Counted from the first letter of the stretch, positions 15,970 through 25,826 are shown. The stretch is 37,031 nt of DNA from Candidatus Dormiibacterota bacterium (GCA_003132525.1 PKXZ01000098.1:38679-75709), one strand, 5' to 3'. A program made the numbers and translations. The notes: generated by a model from the sequence alone, not told the origin.

Positions 15970-16093
15970 GTGGGGAGGGCATGAACGGAGGAGGGCCGTC
16001 TCGGAGCCCGGGCTACCCCCTCGGGCGAGAGCGAGGGGCGGAACGGCGAAGGCGTTCCGACCCCGTGCCCACCGCAGTTCATGCCCTCCCCAC
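15970..16093. promoter_or_regulatory. Y-shaped structured inverted repeat before iol operon
   Basis: A perfect 17-bp inverted repeat (15970-15986 with 16077-16093) closes a 90-nt interior. The stem continues inward with single mismatches through GGGC (15993-15996) and GCCC (16067-16070). Inside are two hairpins: GCCCG/CGGGC (16006-16010, 16022-16026), and an 11-bp stem (16035-16045 with 16053-16064) with one bulged base and a 7-nt loop. It lies between the stop of the giant Ig gene (16119) and the transaldolase start (15903), both on the minus strand. It could be a 3' UTR element, an iol leader, a small RNA or a miniature mobile element. Confidence 0.55.
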
Positions 16094-16118
16094 GGGCACT
16101 GGCGAGGAGCGCGCGAAG

Positions 16119-19100
16119 CTAGATCTTGCGGGCGCTCCGCCGGCGGCGGCGGCGCGATGCCTCCGCTGCGATCCCCGTGCCCAGGATGATCATTGCGGCG
16201 CCGAGCATCGTGCGTGGCCCCGAAGGACCGGCACCGGTATCGGGAGTTGTCACTCCCTCGACCACTGAGAGAACACCGAGGGTGCCGCTCCCGATAGCGC
16301 TGGATCCGTTGTAGTCGACGTCACCGGAGTACGTTGCCTTCACCGGGTACGCGCCCGGGGGAAGGGTGACCGTCGTGCTGCAGCTGGTTGCAGGGAGCGT
16401 CGCGGTGCAGAGCACGGTGCCGCCGGAGCTGAAGGTGATGGTCCCGGTTGCGCCAGTCGGCAGGCCAGGAGCGAACAGCGTGATCACACTCCCGCTCTGT
16501 GTCTTGTTCGGGGAGACGTTCACGGTGATCGTCGTATCCGCCTTGATGACGGTGAACGATGCGCCGCTCGCGGTCGCCACGTTGTAGTAGGTGTCACCGG
16601 AGTAGGCCGCGGTGACGGGGTACACACCTGGCGTGAGCGTGGCCGGCGTGTCGCAGCTCGTGGCAGAAAGTGTTGCGGTGCACAGCGCGGTGGTGCCCGA
16701 CGTGAATGTCACGGTCCCGGTTGCGCTGCCCGGCAGTCCGCCGGCGGACACGGTGTCCTTGGTGCCGTAGACGATCGTGGCGGGGGATGCCAGCTCGGTG
16801 AGCGTGATCGATACCTTCGTCACGGTGAAGCTCGCGCCGCTCGCGGTCACACCGCTGTAGTTGCTGTCACCGGAGTAGGTCGCGGCGACCGGGTAGCTGC
16901 CCGGCGCAAGCGTTGACGCGGTCAGGCAGCTTGTCGCCGGGAGTGTCGTGACGCAGAGCGTCGATCCGCCCGAGGTGAAGGTGACGGTGCCGGTCGCATC
17001 GCTGGGAAGTCCCTCGGCGGCCAGGGTGTCCTGGGAGCCGTAGACAATCGATGCGGGCGACGCGGACTCGGTCATCGATGGGTCGCCAGGCGTCACGGTG
17101 AAGCTCGCGCCGCTTGCGCTGCCACCGGTGTAGTTGTCGTCACCGGGGTAGGTCGCGACGACGGGATAGGTGCCCACCGGAAGCGTCGTCGACGTCTGGC
17201 AGCTCAGCGCTGGGAGCGTCGTGACGCAGAGCGTCGAGCCGCCCGAGGTGAAGGTCACCGCGCCGGTCACGTCGCCGGGCATGCCGGCAACAGACACGGT
17301 GTCGGTGGTGCCGTAGGGGATGCTCGCGGGCGCAGCCGCTTCGGTGAAGGGCGAATCTGCCTTGTCGACCGCGAACGACGCACCGGTTGCGACGAGGCCG
17401 TTGTAGTGGCTGTCACCGGAGTAGGTCGCGGTGACCGGGTAGGTGCCTGGCGCCAGCGTCGGCGATGTCAGGCAGCTGGCCACGGGCATCGTCGCGATGC
17501 AGAGCGTCGATCCACCGGACGTGAAGGTCACGGTCCCGGTTGCGCCGCCGGGGAGGCCGGCAACCGAGAGCGTGTCCTGGGCGCCGTACGGGATGGCTGC
17601 GGGAGCAGCGGCCTCGACCATCGACACATCCGCCCGGGTCACGGTGAAGCTCGCGCCGGTCGCGACTTCGCCGTTGTAGTTGCCGTCACCCGAGTACGTC
17701 GCGGTAACGGGGTACAGGCCTGGGTCGAGCGACGATGACGTGTTGCAGCTGGTCGCCGGCAGCGTCACGGTGCAGAGCGTCGCTCCGCCCGACGTGAAGG
17801 TCACAGTGCCGGTTGCGTTGGCGGCAAGCCCGGTCACCGACACGGTGTCGGCGGTGCCGTACGGGACGCTCGACGGTGCGGTCGATTCGCTGAACGTCGG
17901 ATCTGCCTTGGTGACGGCGAAGGTCGCACCGGTCGCGGTGGTGGCCTTGTAATCGCTGTCACCCGGGTAGGTCGCGGTCACCGGGTACGTCCCGGGCGCG
18001 AGCGTCGCTGCGGTCTGGCAGCTTGTCGCGGGCAGTGTCGCCGTGCAGAGCGTGGCGCCGCCCGAGGTGAAGGTGACGATTCCCGTTGCGCCGGCAGGCA
18101 ATCCGGTCTCTGACAGCGTGTCCTGCGACCCGTATCCGATCGATGCGGGCGATGCCGATTCGGTCATCGACGTGGTCGCCTTGGTCACGGTGAAGCTCGC
18201 GCCGCTCGCGGTGGTACCGGTGTAGTTGCTGTCACCCGAGTACGTCGCGGTGACCGGGTACGTTCCGGGGGCAAGCGTTGTGGAGGTGGGGCAGCTCGTC
18301 GCGGGCAGGGTTGCGACGCAGAGCGTGGCCCCGCCCGACTTGTAGCTGACGGTACCCGTGGCACCCGCCGGCAGACCCGACACCGAGAGGGTGTCGCTGG
18401 TTCCGTACGGGACGCTCGCCGGGGCGGCGGATTCGCTCATTGCGGTGCTTGCGAGGGTGACCGTGAATGCGGCACCGGTCGCGGTGGTGCTGCTGTAGTT
18501 CCCGTCACCCGAGTACGCCGCATTCACTGGGTACAGACCGGGCGTCAGGGTTGTCGGTGTGGCGCAGCTCAGGGCGGGGAGGGTCGCGACGCAGAGCGTC
18601 GAGCCGCCCGACGTGAAGGTGACCGTGCCCGTCGCGCCGGCGGGAAGTCCGGTCACCGAGACGCTGTCACTGGTGCCGAATGGAATGCTCGCCGGCGCGG
18701 CGCTCTCGGTCATCGAGGTGCTCGCCTTGGTGATGGTGAAGCTCGCGCCGGTCGCGGTGGCGCTGTTGTAATGCGCGTCACCGGAGTAGGTCGCGGTCAC
18801 GGGATAGGTGGCCGCTCCGAGCGTCGACGCGGTCTGGCAGCTCGTCGCCGGCAGGGTCGCGACGCACAGGGTCGATCCGCCCGACGCGAAGGTGACGGTA
18901 CCGGTGGCGCCGCCGGGCAGCCCGGAGTCGGACAGCGTGTCCGGCGAACCGTAGACGATCGATGCCGGTGCGGCGGCTTCTGTGAAGGATGGTGTCGCTT
19001 TATTGATTGTCAGGAGTGTTGTCGTCGTCTGCGGGGCGAAGTTCGTGTCACCGGAGTACGTCGCAGTCACCGTGTCCGTACCGACTGGAGCGTTGCTCGC

Positions 19101-20777
19101 GGTGCAGCTCAAGCCGGGCAGCGTGGCGGTGCAGAGCGTTGTTCCACCGATGCTGTAGGTGACCGTTCCCGTTGCGCTGGAAGGCAATGTCGACGCATAC
19201 GTCACCGTCTGCAGATACGTCTGCGGTGACGGTGTTGCACTCGCCGTGAATGATGTCACCTGCACGGGATCACTGCTCACCGCGGGGAGCGCGTCGGTCG
19301 ACGAGAGGCGCGCGCTGTTGGTGACGGTGCCACTCAATGTCGTGGACAGAGTCACTGGAATCGTGATGTTGGGCAATGAGGTGCCGGCCGCGATTGCCGA
19401 TGCCGGTGTGTAGGTGCAGGTCACGACCTGGCCGGCGGTGGTGCACGCCCAGTCAGCGCTGCTCATCGCGGTGCCCGGGGTCATGCCGGTCGGCAGCGTG
19501 TCGCTGACGGTGAGCGGCTGCGCCTCGGTCCCGCCGCTCGAGGAAACGCCCGGAGCGAGGATGAACTTGCCCTGGTTGCCTGCGAGCATCTGCCCGCTCT
19601 CATTGTCTGAGGTGGTCAGCGACAGCTCCGGCACGGCACCGACCAGGGTCGATGCGTTGATCTGGTTGACCTCGTGATACTCGTTCGAGCCACCGGTCGA
19701 GGCCGTCCAACCAAACGTGAGCTGGTAGGGGATGCCGGTCGCGGGGTTGATCCACGACGCTGGGAAGGTCGCGAGCGCGGGGTTATTGGAAGTCGTGGGC
19801 AGCGCGCCGGAAAGACTCTGCTGCGTCGTGGTCCCGAGCGGCGTGTAGGCGATGATCCATGAGTTGGCAGGAACCGTCAGCCCGCTTGCGGTGGTGGTTG
19901 CTGACGAGGACGGGTTGATCGCCATCTCGACGGGAACCATCGTGCCGGTGCGCGATGTCGCGGACTGATTGTCCAGCAGGTTGCCGGCGCCGACGTTGGT
20001 GATCGTGCCATTGGCGCTGCCACCACCGCTCGAGTTGGCGTTGATGGTGGCTGTGGTGCCGAGGATGCAGTACCCAACGTTGCCGTTGCCCGGTCCGCGC
20101 GCGGTCACCGACTCGGGATAGGCCTTGTTGGCCACGAGCGGGGACGGGATCGTGCAGCCGGTGCCACCGGCGAGGGGGGTGTTCTCGTAGTTGCCGTAGA
20201 CGTCGAGCCCGATGCCGAGGTAGCCGTAGGGCATTCCGGAGGCTCCGGGCAAGCTCTGCGTGTTGGCCGCGTAGCCGAGGTCACCGCCGAGCGGTCCTGT
20301 GCTCGTCGGCGGTGCGGGATCGGCCGGGTTGGCCGCCGCGAGGCTGAAGACGATGCCGTCGGCACCCGTTCCATTGAACTGATAGGTGTCGAGCGTGACG
20401 TCGAGACCTTCGGTGGTGGGGAGGCTCGCCTGATAGAAGACCGCGCCCACTGCGTCGCCCGCGTTGGTGGTGAGGCGGAGCGCGCCGCTGCCCGAGGTAT
20501 CAGTGGTTGGGGAGCAGTTCGGCACCGAGGTGGTCGCCGAGACGGGTCCCGCGGTCAGGCAGGCGCCGTTGGTGTTGCCGTTCCCAGCGGGGAGCACCCA
20601 CTGGCCCGCCCCGGTGGCGTTGGTGGCGAAGGTCTCACTCTCGAGAGCCGACCCGCCGGCCATCGCGACCTGCGGCAGGAGCGCGAACACAGTCGCGAAG
20701 ACCGTCGCCAGGCTCAGCGGCGTTTGAAGCCGGCGTGCCAGGGCGTGGCGGCGGGAGCGGGTCAGGTGATTTCTCAC
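16119..20777 (-). CDS. Giant lectin-like/Ig-repeat surface protein with TPDTG signal
   Basis: 1552 residues from GTG 20777. The signal peptide is RSRRHALARRLQ plus a hydrophobic segment ending near VAMAGG. Residues about 45-370 look like an L-type lectin-like domain (GADGIVFSLA, GLDVTLDTYQF, LTFGWTAS). A DUF11-like domain follows (about 380-495, LTVSDTLPTGMTPG), then one divergent and ten regular Ig-like repeats of 91 residues (TESAAPASIPYGT, GTVTFTSGGSTLC, AYSGDxNY). The C-terminus is TPDTG (1511-1515), a hydrophobic helix (about 1523-1540) and a SRRRRRRSARKI tail, the layout of a sortase substrate. No sortase gene is in the window. A cell-wall-anchored adhesin stalk is the likely role. Confidence 0.9.
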   Translation of the reverse strand: MRNHLTRSRRHALARRLQTPLSLATVFATVFALLPQVAMAGGSALESETFATNATGAGQWVLPAGNGNTNGACLTAGPVSATTSVPNCSPTTDTSGSGALRLTTNAGDAVGAVFYQASLPTTEGLDVTLDTYQFNGTGADGIVFSLAAANPADPAPPTSTGPLGGDLGYAANTQSLPGASGMPYGYLGIGLDVYGNYENTPLAGGTGCTIPSPLVANKAYPESVTARGPGNGNVGYCILGTTATINANSSGGGSANGTITNVGAGNLLDNQSATSRTGTMVPVEMAINPSSSATTTASGLTVPANSWIIAYTPLGTTTQQSLSGALPTTSNNPALATFPASWINPATGIPYQLTFGWTASTGGSNEYHEVNQINASTLVGAVPELSLTTSDNESGQMLAGNQGKFILAPGVSSSGGTEAQPLTVSDTLPTGMTPGTAMSSADWACTTAGQVVTCTYTPASAIAAGTSLPNITIPVTLSTTLSGTVTNSARLSSTDALPAVSSDPVQVTSFTASATPSPQTYLQTVTYASTLPSSATGTVTYSIGGTTLCTATLPGLSCTASNAPVGTDTVTATYSGDTNFAPQTTTTLLTINKATPSFTEAAAPASIVYGSPDTLSDSGLPGGATGTVTFASGGSTLCVATLPATSCQTASTLGAATYPVTATYSGDAHYNSATATGASFTITKASTSMTESAAPASIPFGTSDSVSVTGLPAGATGTVTFTSGGSTLCVATLPALSCATPTTLTPGLYPVNAAYSGDGNYSSTTATGAAFTVTLASTAMSESAAPASVPYGTSDTLSVSGLPAGATGTVSYKSGGATLCVATLPATSCPTSTTLAPGTYPVTATYSGDSNYTGTTASGASFTVTKATTSMTESASPASIGYGSQDTLSETGLPAGATGIVTFTSGGATLCTATLPATSCQTAATLAPGTYPVTATYPGDSDYKATTATGATFAVTKADPTFSESTAPSSVPYGTADTVSVTGLAANATGTVTFTSGGATLCTVTLPATSCNTSSSLDPGLYPVTATYSGDGNYNGEVATGASFTVTRADVSMVEAAAPAAIPYGAQDTLSVAGLPGGATGTVTFTSGGSTLCIATMPVASCLTSPTLAPGTYPVTATYSGDSHYNGLVATGASFAVDKADSPFTEAAAPASIPYGTTDTVSVAGMPGDVTGAVTFTSGGSTLCVTTLPALSCQTSTTLPVGTYPVVATYPGDDNYTGGSASGASFTVTPGDPSMTESASPASIVYGSQDTLAAEGLPSDATGTVTFTSGGSTLCVTTLPATSCLTASTLAPGSYPVAATYSGDSNYSGVTASGASFTVTKVSITLTELASPATIVYGTKDTVSAGGLPGSATGTVTFTSGTTALCTATLSATSCDTPATLTPGVYPVTAAYSGDTYYNVATASGASFTVIKADTTITVNVSPNKTQSGSVITLFAPGLPTGATGTITFSSGGTVLCTATLPATSCSTTVTLPPGAYPVKATYSGDVDYNGSSAIGSGTLGVLSVVEGVTTPDTGAGPSGPRTMLGAAMIILGTGIAAEASRRRRRRSARKI
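16321..19050 (-). repeat. Ten Ig-like repeats at exact 273-bp period
   Basis: The TCACC(C/G)G anchor that encodes the YSGD step occurs at 16321, 16594, 16867, 17140, 17413, 17686, 17959, 18232, 18505 and 18778, always 273 bp apart (91 codons). The next, more divergent unit is 270 bp further, at 19048. The units differ at many silent and some coding positions but have no indel. Confidence 0.95.
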
Positions 20778-21248
20778 AAAGGATCTCTAAAATTCGGATA
20801 GACGGGAACGACACGACCGTACGGCAGGTCGTAGGTCCACCACGGCCCTGTCATAACCGGTGATCGCTTTTGTGACTTCCGGGGGAGCGGGCCGTGAGGT
20901 GAGCGCTAGATGGATGCGATCTCAACCATCTGCGGTTGCGTTCTCGTTACATCGATCTCAGCAGGCGGGGTGGCGCCACCCGGGATCTCGCCGCCGAGCC
21001 GCGCCTGACTCGTCCTACCGAAGCGCCGAAAGCGTCTGTCTGGAGATGGCCTCGCCAAACGCCTCGGTGATCGGGTCGGCTCGGAAGCGCGTGTCGACCG
21101 AGAGCGTCCCGATCAGTGTCCGGAACTGCCGCCGGACATGGAGCTGGTCGCGACTCCGTCGGCGAACCACATGCTCATTGCTGAAGGCCAGGCCTGGCCT
21201 CACTCGAGCGCGTGACCGCCGTTGTGACCGCGTGGCTCGATCGCTTGC
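20778..21248. other. Gap between the two giant surface-protein genes
   Basis: About 470 bp without a supported gene. It must hold the promoter of the downstream minus-strand gene (start 20777). An inverted repeat ACGACC-N8-GGTCGT (20813-20832) lies 36-55 nt upstream of that start and may be an operator. A 16-nt perfect palindrome (21185-21200) lies about 50 nt past the stop of the 21249 gene. A 62-codon minus-strand frame (21015-21203, GTG start) ends IGTLSVDTRFRADP..; I do not recognise it and see no ribosome site, so I leave it uncalled. Confidence 0.4.
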
Positions 21249-24200
21249 CTACCGGCGGCGGCGACGTCGAGTCCAGGCGAGCAGCACCACGCCGTTGAGG
21301 ATGAGCGAGAGAGCCGCGAGCGCAGCCCACCGGCCGGAACCACCGCCCGTCTCGGGCACGGTTACCTTCGCAGCGACGACCTGCGCGTCGCTCGATGCGG
21401 CTGACGAGCTTCCGTTGTAGTTGAGATCGCCGTTGTACGTCGCGGTAATCGTGTGTGTCCCCACGCTCAGGTTGGTGGTCGCGTAGATGGCGAGGCTGTC
21501 CACAGTGCTGTCAAGAAGCGTTGTAGCTGCGACCTTACCGTCGACGAAGATGGTCACGGTGCCGGTGGGATTGCCAGTACCGGGAGCTGCGGCTTTGACG
21601 GTCACGGAGATCGTGACCAGGCCGCCCACCGTTGATGGATCCGGCCCGGATGTGACTGTCGTCAAAGTCGGATCGGGTTGCACCGCCTGGGAAAACGCCG
21701 GTGCGGCGCCGGCGATGTCATCGGAGTCGCCGCTGTACGCGGCAACGATGCTGTGCGCTCCGGTGAGGGGATACGTCACGCTGCATGTGGCCAGCCCGGA
21801 GCTCACGCTGACGGCTTCACACCCAGCGATTGCAACTTCGTTGTCCGTGAACACGATAGTCCCGATCATCGAACCCGTTGCCGGAGCGGTCCGCGACACG
21901 GTGGCAGTGTACGTCACGGTCTGCCCGACCACGGCGGGGTTCGCGGACGACGTGGTGACGGTGGTCGTAGCGGCGGCGTTCACGACCTGCGAGAGGGATG
22001 CTGAGGTGCTGGTCGCGAAGTTCACGTCGCCCGCATACACGGCCGTCAGCGCATGCGTGGATGCGGACGCAAACGTCGTGACGCAGGTCGCGATCCCGCC
22101 ACTGAGCTCCTGACTCGTGCAAGCGGTCAGTGGGCTGCCACCATCGTCGAAGCTGACGCTCCCGGTGGGCGCCCCTGTGCTCGGTGCCACCACCGAGACC
22201 GCGGCGATCAGCGTTACGGACTCACCCACGACAGATGGATTGGTCGGCGACGTGAGCACGGTGGTGGTTCCCGCGTCCGAGACGGTCAGGACAAACGCCT
22301 GAGTGCCGGCAGGACCGATGCCGTTGTCCACGGTGATCGTGAAGGGGTACGCGCCGAAGGTTCCGTCGCCCGGGGTCCCGGCGAGTGTCGCGGTGCCGGT
22401 TCCGTTGTCAACGAACGATACTCCCGCGGGGAGGTTGGCGCCTCCGTCCGAGTACGTGTCCGCGACGCCGGCTGGGAAGCCCGTCGACGTGACGGTGAAG
22501 CTGCTCGCGCGACCGAGCACGAAGGTGGCGTTGTCGGCGCTGGTGATGGTCGGAGGTTCGTCGATGGTGAGCGTGAATACCTGCGTCGCATCAGGAGCGG
22601 CTCCGTTATCCGCCGTGATCGTGAAGGTGTAGATACCCCCGGTCGTCGCGGCCGGTGACCCCGACAGGGTCGCTGTCTCGTCGCCGTTGTCGACAAAGGT
22701 CACGCCCGACGGCAGGATGGCGCCGCCATCGGAGAGTGTCATGGTGCCGGCGCCGGGGAGGCCGTTCGAGGAGACGGTGAAGGTCCCGAACGTCGCCGCC
22801 TTGAAGGTGACTGCGTTGGTCGTTGTGATCATCGGGGGCCGATCGACGGTGAGGGTGAAGGCCTGTGTTGCATCGGTTCCGACGCCGTTGGACGCGGTGA
22901 TGATGAAGGAGTAGACGCCACTGGACAGTGCGCCAGGGGTTCCGGAAAGCGTCGCGGTACCGTTGCCGTTATCCAGGAATGTCACCCCGGACGGCAACGT
23001 TGTGCCGCCGTCGTCGATCTGCATCGATGCACCGCCCGGCAGCCCTGTCGTGGTGACGCTGAACGATCCTGGGGTGTTGGTTGTGAAGATCGTGCTGTCG
23101 GCGCTCGTGATCGTGGGCGCCGCGACGACCGTGAACGGTTCGCAGAACGCGCTCGCAGCGGTGTAGTTGGCGTCGCCCGAGTAGGTGGCCAGGACTCCGT
23201 ACTGTCCCGACTCCAAGTCCTCGATGGTACCGGAAGGCGGGACGCTGCCCGATATGAGCGTTGCGACTCCGCCTGCGAGGGCTGGATCGGTGCACGTGGC
23301 GTTGGGATAGAAGTCGTACGTCACCGTACCGGTTGGTGTGAACGCGCCGACCCCTGACACTGCGGCTGTGTCAAACGCGCTGGCTGGTGTCTGCTCGGTG
23401 CCGGCCCAGGGTGTGTCCGTGCTTCCGTCCTCGACAACAGTCCCCACGGTTGGAGTGCTCTTCGCCACGGAGAACGTTTCACATGAGCCGGTCGAAGGCA
23501 GATAGTTGGGATCGCCTGAGTAGCTGCCCGCGTAGCCGTATGACCCTGCCGCGAGAGCACCCGAGCTCGCGGAGTTCGGTACCAGGCCACCGCTGAGCGT
23601 CTGGGTGTTGGAGGTCAGGGGGCTGCCGGTGCAGTTCCCGTTGGCGTAGAGCTTGTAGGTGAGAGTCCCTACCGGCGTGAAGCCGCCGACTCGCGTCACC
23701 GTGGCGGTGTCGTATGCCGCCGCGCCGACGGTCTCGGTCCCATTCCACGCATGGTTGGTCGCGCTGTTATCGACCACGGTCCCCACGCCACTCGGCGTCG
23801 CGACAATCGAGAACGGCTCGCAGAGTCCGCTCGACGCCACATAGTTGCCGTCGCCCGAGTACGCAGCCCGGTAGGAGTACGCGCCCGCACCGAGCGCACC
23901 GGTCGTGCTCGAGACAGGGACCCCACCACCGACAGCTACCGTGACGTTCTGCGTCGTGGACGGCGAACCGGTGCACGTGCCGTTCGTGAACAATGAGTAT
24001 GTGACGGTCCCGGATGGGATGAATCCGGCGACTCCGGTCAGCGTGGCCGTGTCAAACGCCGCGGACCCGGTGGCCTCGGTACCGTTCCAGGCCGATCCGA
24101 GCGCTGAGTCTTTCACCACGGTTCCCGCGGTCGCCGTGGCTTGATGCACGATGAAACTCTCGCAGCCGCCCGCGGTGGCGGCGTAGAGCGAGTCGCCGGA

Positions 24201-25667
24201 GTAGTCGGCCTCATAGCTGTCGGTGCGGGCGCCAAGCGCGGCTGTCGAAGCCGAGTTGGGGACAACTCCCCCAGCCAAGGTGACGATGGCTGTCGTCGCC
24301 GCGCCACCTGTGCACGTCGCGTCCGCAAACAACCGGTAGGTCACAGTACCTGTGGGAGTGCCCGATGATCCGGTGACCGTCGCGGTGTCGTATGCGGACG
24401 CGCCGGTGACCTCGCTCGAGTTCCAGGTGGTTGCCAGCGCGGTGTCGTCAACGACGGTCGCCACGGTAGCCGGCTGCAGCGCGACAGTCTCGACCTCGGA
24501 GCACGCGTTCGTGGACGGTTCGTTCAGGGAGTCACCGGAGTACACCGCGTCCCAGTAGTACGTGCCAAGGGCGGGGAGCGTGACGGCAGTCGAGTTGGGA
24601 ACCACCCCGTTGGTGACCGTCACCGTTCCAGCGGGAGCGACCTCAGTGGTGCACGAGCTATTCGAGTAGACGCCGTACACAACGGTCCCACCCGCTGTCG
24701 CGGTATTCGCGCCTGGCAGGGTCGCGGAGTCGGTGACTGGGGTGTTCGGCGGAACGTTGAGGCTCGTCCCGGTGGTCCCACCGCCAGAGAGCGACGTGAC
24801 CAACGTGGTCGGCGAGATCGGCTGGCCGTTGTTGACGTTGAAGATGTAGCGCCCGGGGACGGGCGCGGCCGACGGTGGCACGCTCGTCGTCGTGTTGCTG
24901 TTCAGGTCGTTGTAGATCAGGCCTGTCGTCGTGTTCGAATCGAGCGTCGCGCCCGACAGTTGCGACTGGGGCAGCTGGTAATAGTGGCCCACGATCCCCG
25001 TCCCATCGGAGTACCCGGCCGCCGCGGAATCGGCATTGGACGCATGGAGGCAGTTGGCGTCGCCGCCGGTGTACTGACCTGCATCCCAGAGCAGCGAGTC
25101 GTAGTTGAACTCGATCTGGAAGTCGTCGCCATTCGCACTCGTCCCGAGGTCGGGTCGATCGATGAGGATGACCTGGAAATTGTCCGTTTCAGCAGCGTTG
25201 TCATTGTCATAGCACTCGACTCCGGGCCAGTTCGCGACGAAGACGCGGTGTCCGTCGAGCGAACCGGTGCCGATGTTCACCGTATTGCCGTATATGGTGT
25301 ACACGTCCGAAAAATACGGAGCGATGACGGGTGTCGTCGCTCCGGGAAGGCCGTATGGTGTGTAACTTGACTGCGGACCTGTGAACGTCAGGTTGCCGTT
25401 GTTGTTGATGTACGCTCCAGGCTCATCCACACCGAAGTAGTTGATGTTGAATGCAAACGGAAACACTTGCGCAGCGTCATCACTCGGCCAACTCCCGTCG
25501 TCTGTCCGTTGCATCGCAACATCGGTGAAGTTCGTGAACGACGAGTTTGGAATCACCGCGGTGCCGGCTGCCAGCGCGCGCGCAGGAGCGACCACGAAGG
25601 TGAACGACGCGAGGACGATCCCGCAGATGGCCGCAGACACACCAAGACGACTACCGCGAGAACTCAT
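21249..25667 (-). CDS. Giant nidogen-like/Ig-repeat surface protein with VPETG signal
   Basis: 1472 residues from ATG 25667, with a signal peptide (SSRGSRLGVSAAICGIVLAS, cleavage near ARALAAG). Residues about 45-270 resemble a nidogen-like (NIDO) domain: INYFGVDEPGAYINNNGNLT, then PVIAPYFSDVYT and FQVILIDRPD. Then come about five Ig-like repeats of roughly 100 residues, each with a C..C pair and YSGD; three putative-Ig repeats with (LPSGVTF)xDNGxGTATLSGTP; and three Big_3_5-type repeats. The C-terminus is VPETG (1437-1441), a hydrophobic helix and six Arg. This is a sortase-type wall-anchoring signal. NIDO domains sit at the tip of extracellular adhesion proteins, so a matrix or partner-binding role is likely; the ligand is unknown. 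Confidence 0.9.
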   Translation of the reverse strand: MSSRGSRLGVSAAICGIVLASFTFVVAPARALAAGTAVIPNSSFTNFTDVAMQRTDDGSWPSDDAAQVFPFAFNINYFGVDEPGAYINNNGNLTFTGPQSSYTPYGLPGATTPVIAPYFSDVYTIYGNTVNIGTGSLDGHRVFVANWPGVECYDNDNAAETDNFQVILIDRPDLGTSANGDDFQIEFNYDSLLWDAGQYTGGDANCLHASNADSAAAGYSDGTGIVGHYYQLPQSQLSGATLDSNTTTGLIYNDLNSNTTTSVPPSAAPVPGRYIFNVNNGQPISPTTLVTSLSGGGTTGTSLNVPPNTPVTDSATLPGANTATAGGTVVYGVYSNSSCTTEVAPAGTVTVTNGVVPNSTAVTLPALGTYYWDAVYSGDSLNEPSTNACSEVETVALQPATVATVVDDTALATTWNSSEVTGASAYDTATVTGSSGTPTGTVTYRLFADATCTGGAATTAIVTLAGGVVPNSASTAALGARTDSYEADYSGDSLYAATAGGCESFIVHQATATAGTVVKDSALGSAWNGTEATGSAAFDTATLTGVAGFIPSGTVTYSLFTNGTCTGSPSTTQNVTVAVGGGVPVSSTTGALGAGAYSYRAAYSGDGNYVASSGLCEPFSIVATPSGVGTVVDNSATNHAWNGTETVGAAAYDTATVTRVGGFTPVGTLTYKLYANGNCTGSPLTSNTQTLSGGLVPNSASSGALAAGSYGYAGSYSGDPNYLPSTGSCETFSVAKSTPTVGTVVEDGSTDTPWAGTEQTPASAFDTAAVSGVGAFTPTGTVTYDFYPNATCTDPALAGGVATLISGSVPPSGTIEDLESGQYGVLATYSGDANYTAASAFCEPFTVVAAPTITSADSTIFTTNTPGSFSVTTTGLPGGASMQIDDGGTTLPSGVTFLDNGNGTATLSGTPGALSSGVYSFIITASNGVGTDATQAFTLTVDRPPMITTTNAVTFKAATFGTFTVSSNGLPGAGTMTLSDGGAILPSGVTFVDNGDETATLSGSPAATTGGIYTFTITADNGAAPDATQVFTLTIDEPPTITSADNATFVLGRASSFTVTSTGFPAGVADTYSDGGANLPAGVSFVDNGTGTATLAGTPGDGTFGAYPFTITVDNGIGPAGTQAFVLTVSDAGTTTVLTSPTNPSVVGESVTLIAAVSVVAPSTGAPTGSVSFDDGGSPLTACTSQELSGGIATCVTTFASASTHALTAVYAGDVNFATSTSASLSQVVNAAATTTVTTSSANPAVVGQTVTYTATVSRTAPATGSMIGTIVFTDNEVAIAGCEAVSVSSGLATCSVTYPLTGAHSIVAAYSGDSDDIAGAAPAFSQAVQPDPTLTTVTSGPDPSTVGGLVTISVTVKAAAPGTGNPTGTVTIFVDGKVAATTLLDSTVDSLAIYATTNLSVGTHTITATYNGDLNYNGSSSAASSDAQVVAAKVTVPETGGGSGRWAALAALSLILNGVVLLAWTRRRRRR

Positions 25668-25826
25668 CGGTCGGGGTTTCCCTTACTGAAATCTCGCCGA
25701 CCATGAGTGGCCTACCAGAGATCCAGAGCATGGCAGCCGGCACTCGGCCGCCCATGGCAATCCCGTGACGGTCTCCCACCGGGGGCGAACGTCTGAGCGG
25801 GGAAAGACCGGCCGCAGGCGCCGATG

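Noticed and set aside
15970..16093. Simple Rho-independent terminator of the giant surface gene
   Set aside because: The loop region is 90 nt with two extra hairpins and there is no T-run on the minus-strand transcript side.
16321..19050. Regularly spaced repeats taken as a CRISPR array
   Set aside because: The 273-bp units are in-frame protein repeats with YSGD motifs, not short repeats with unrelated spacers.
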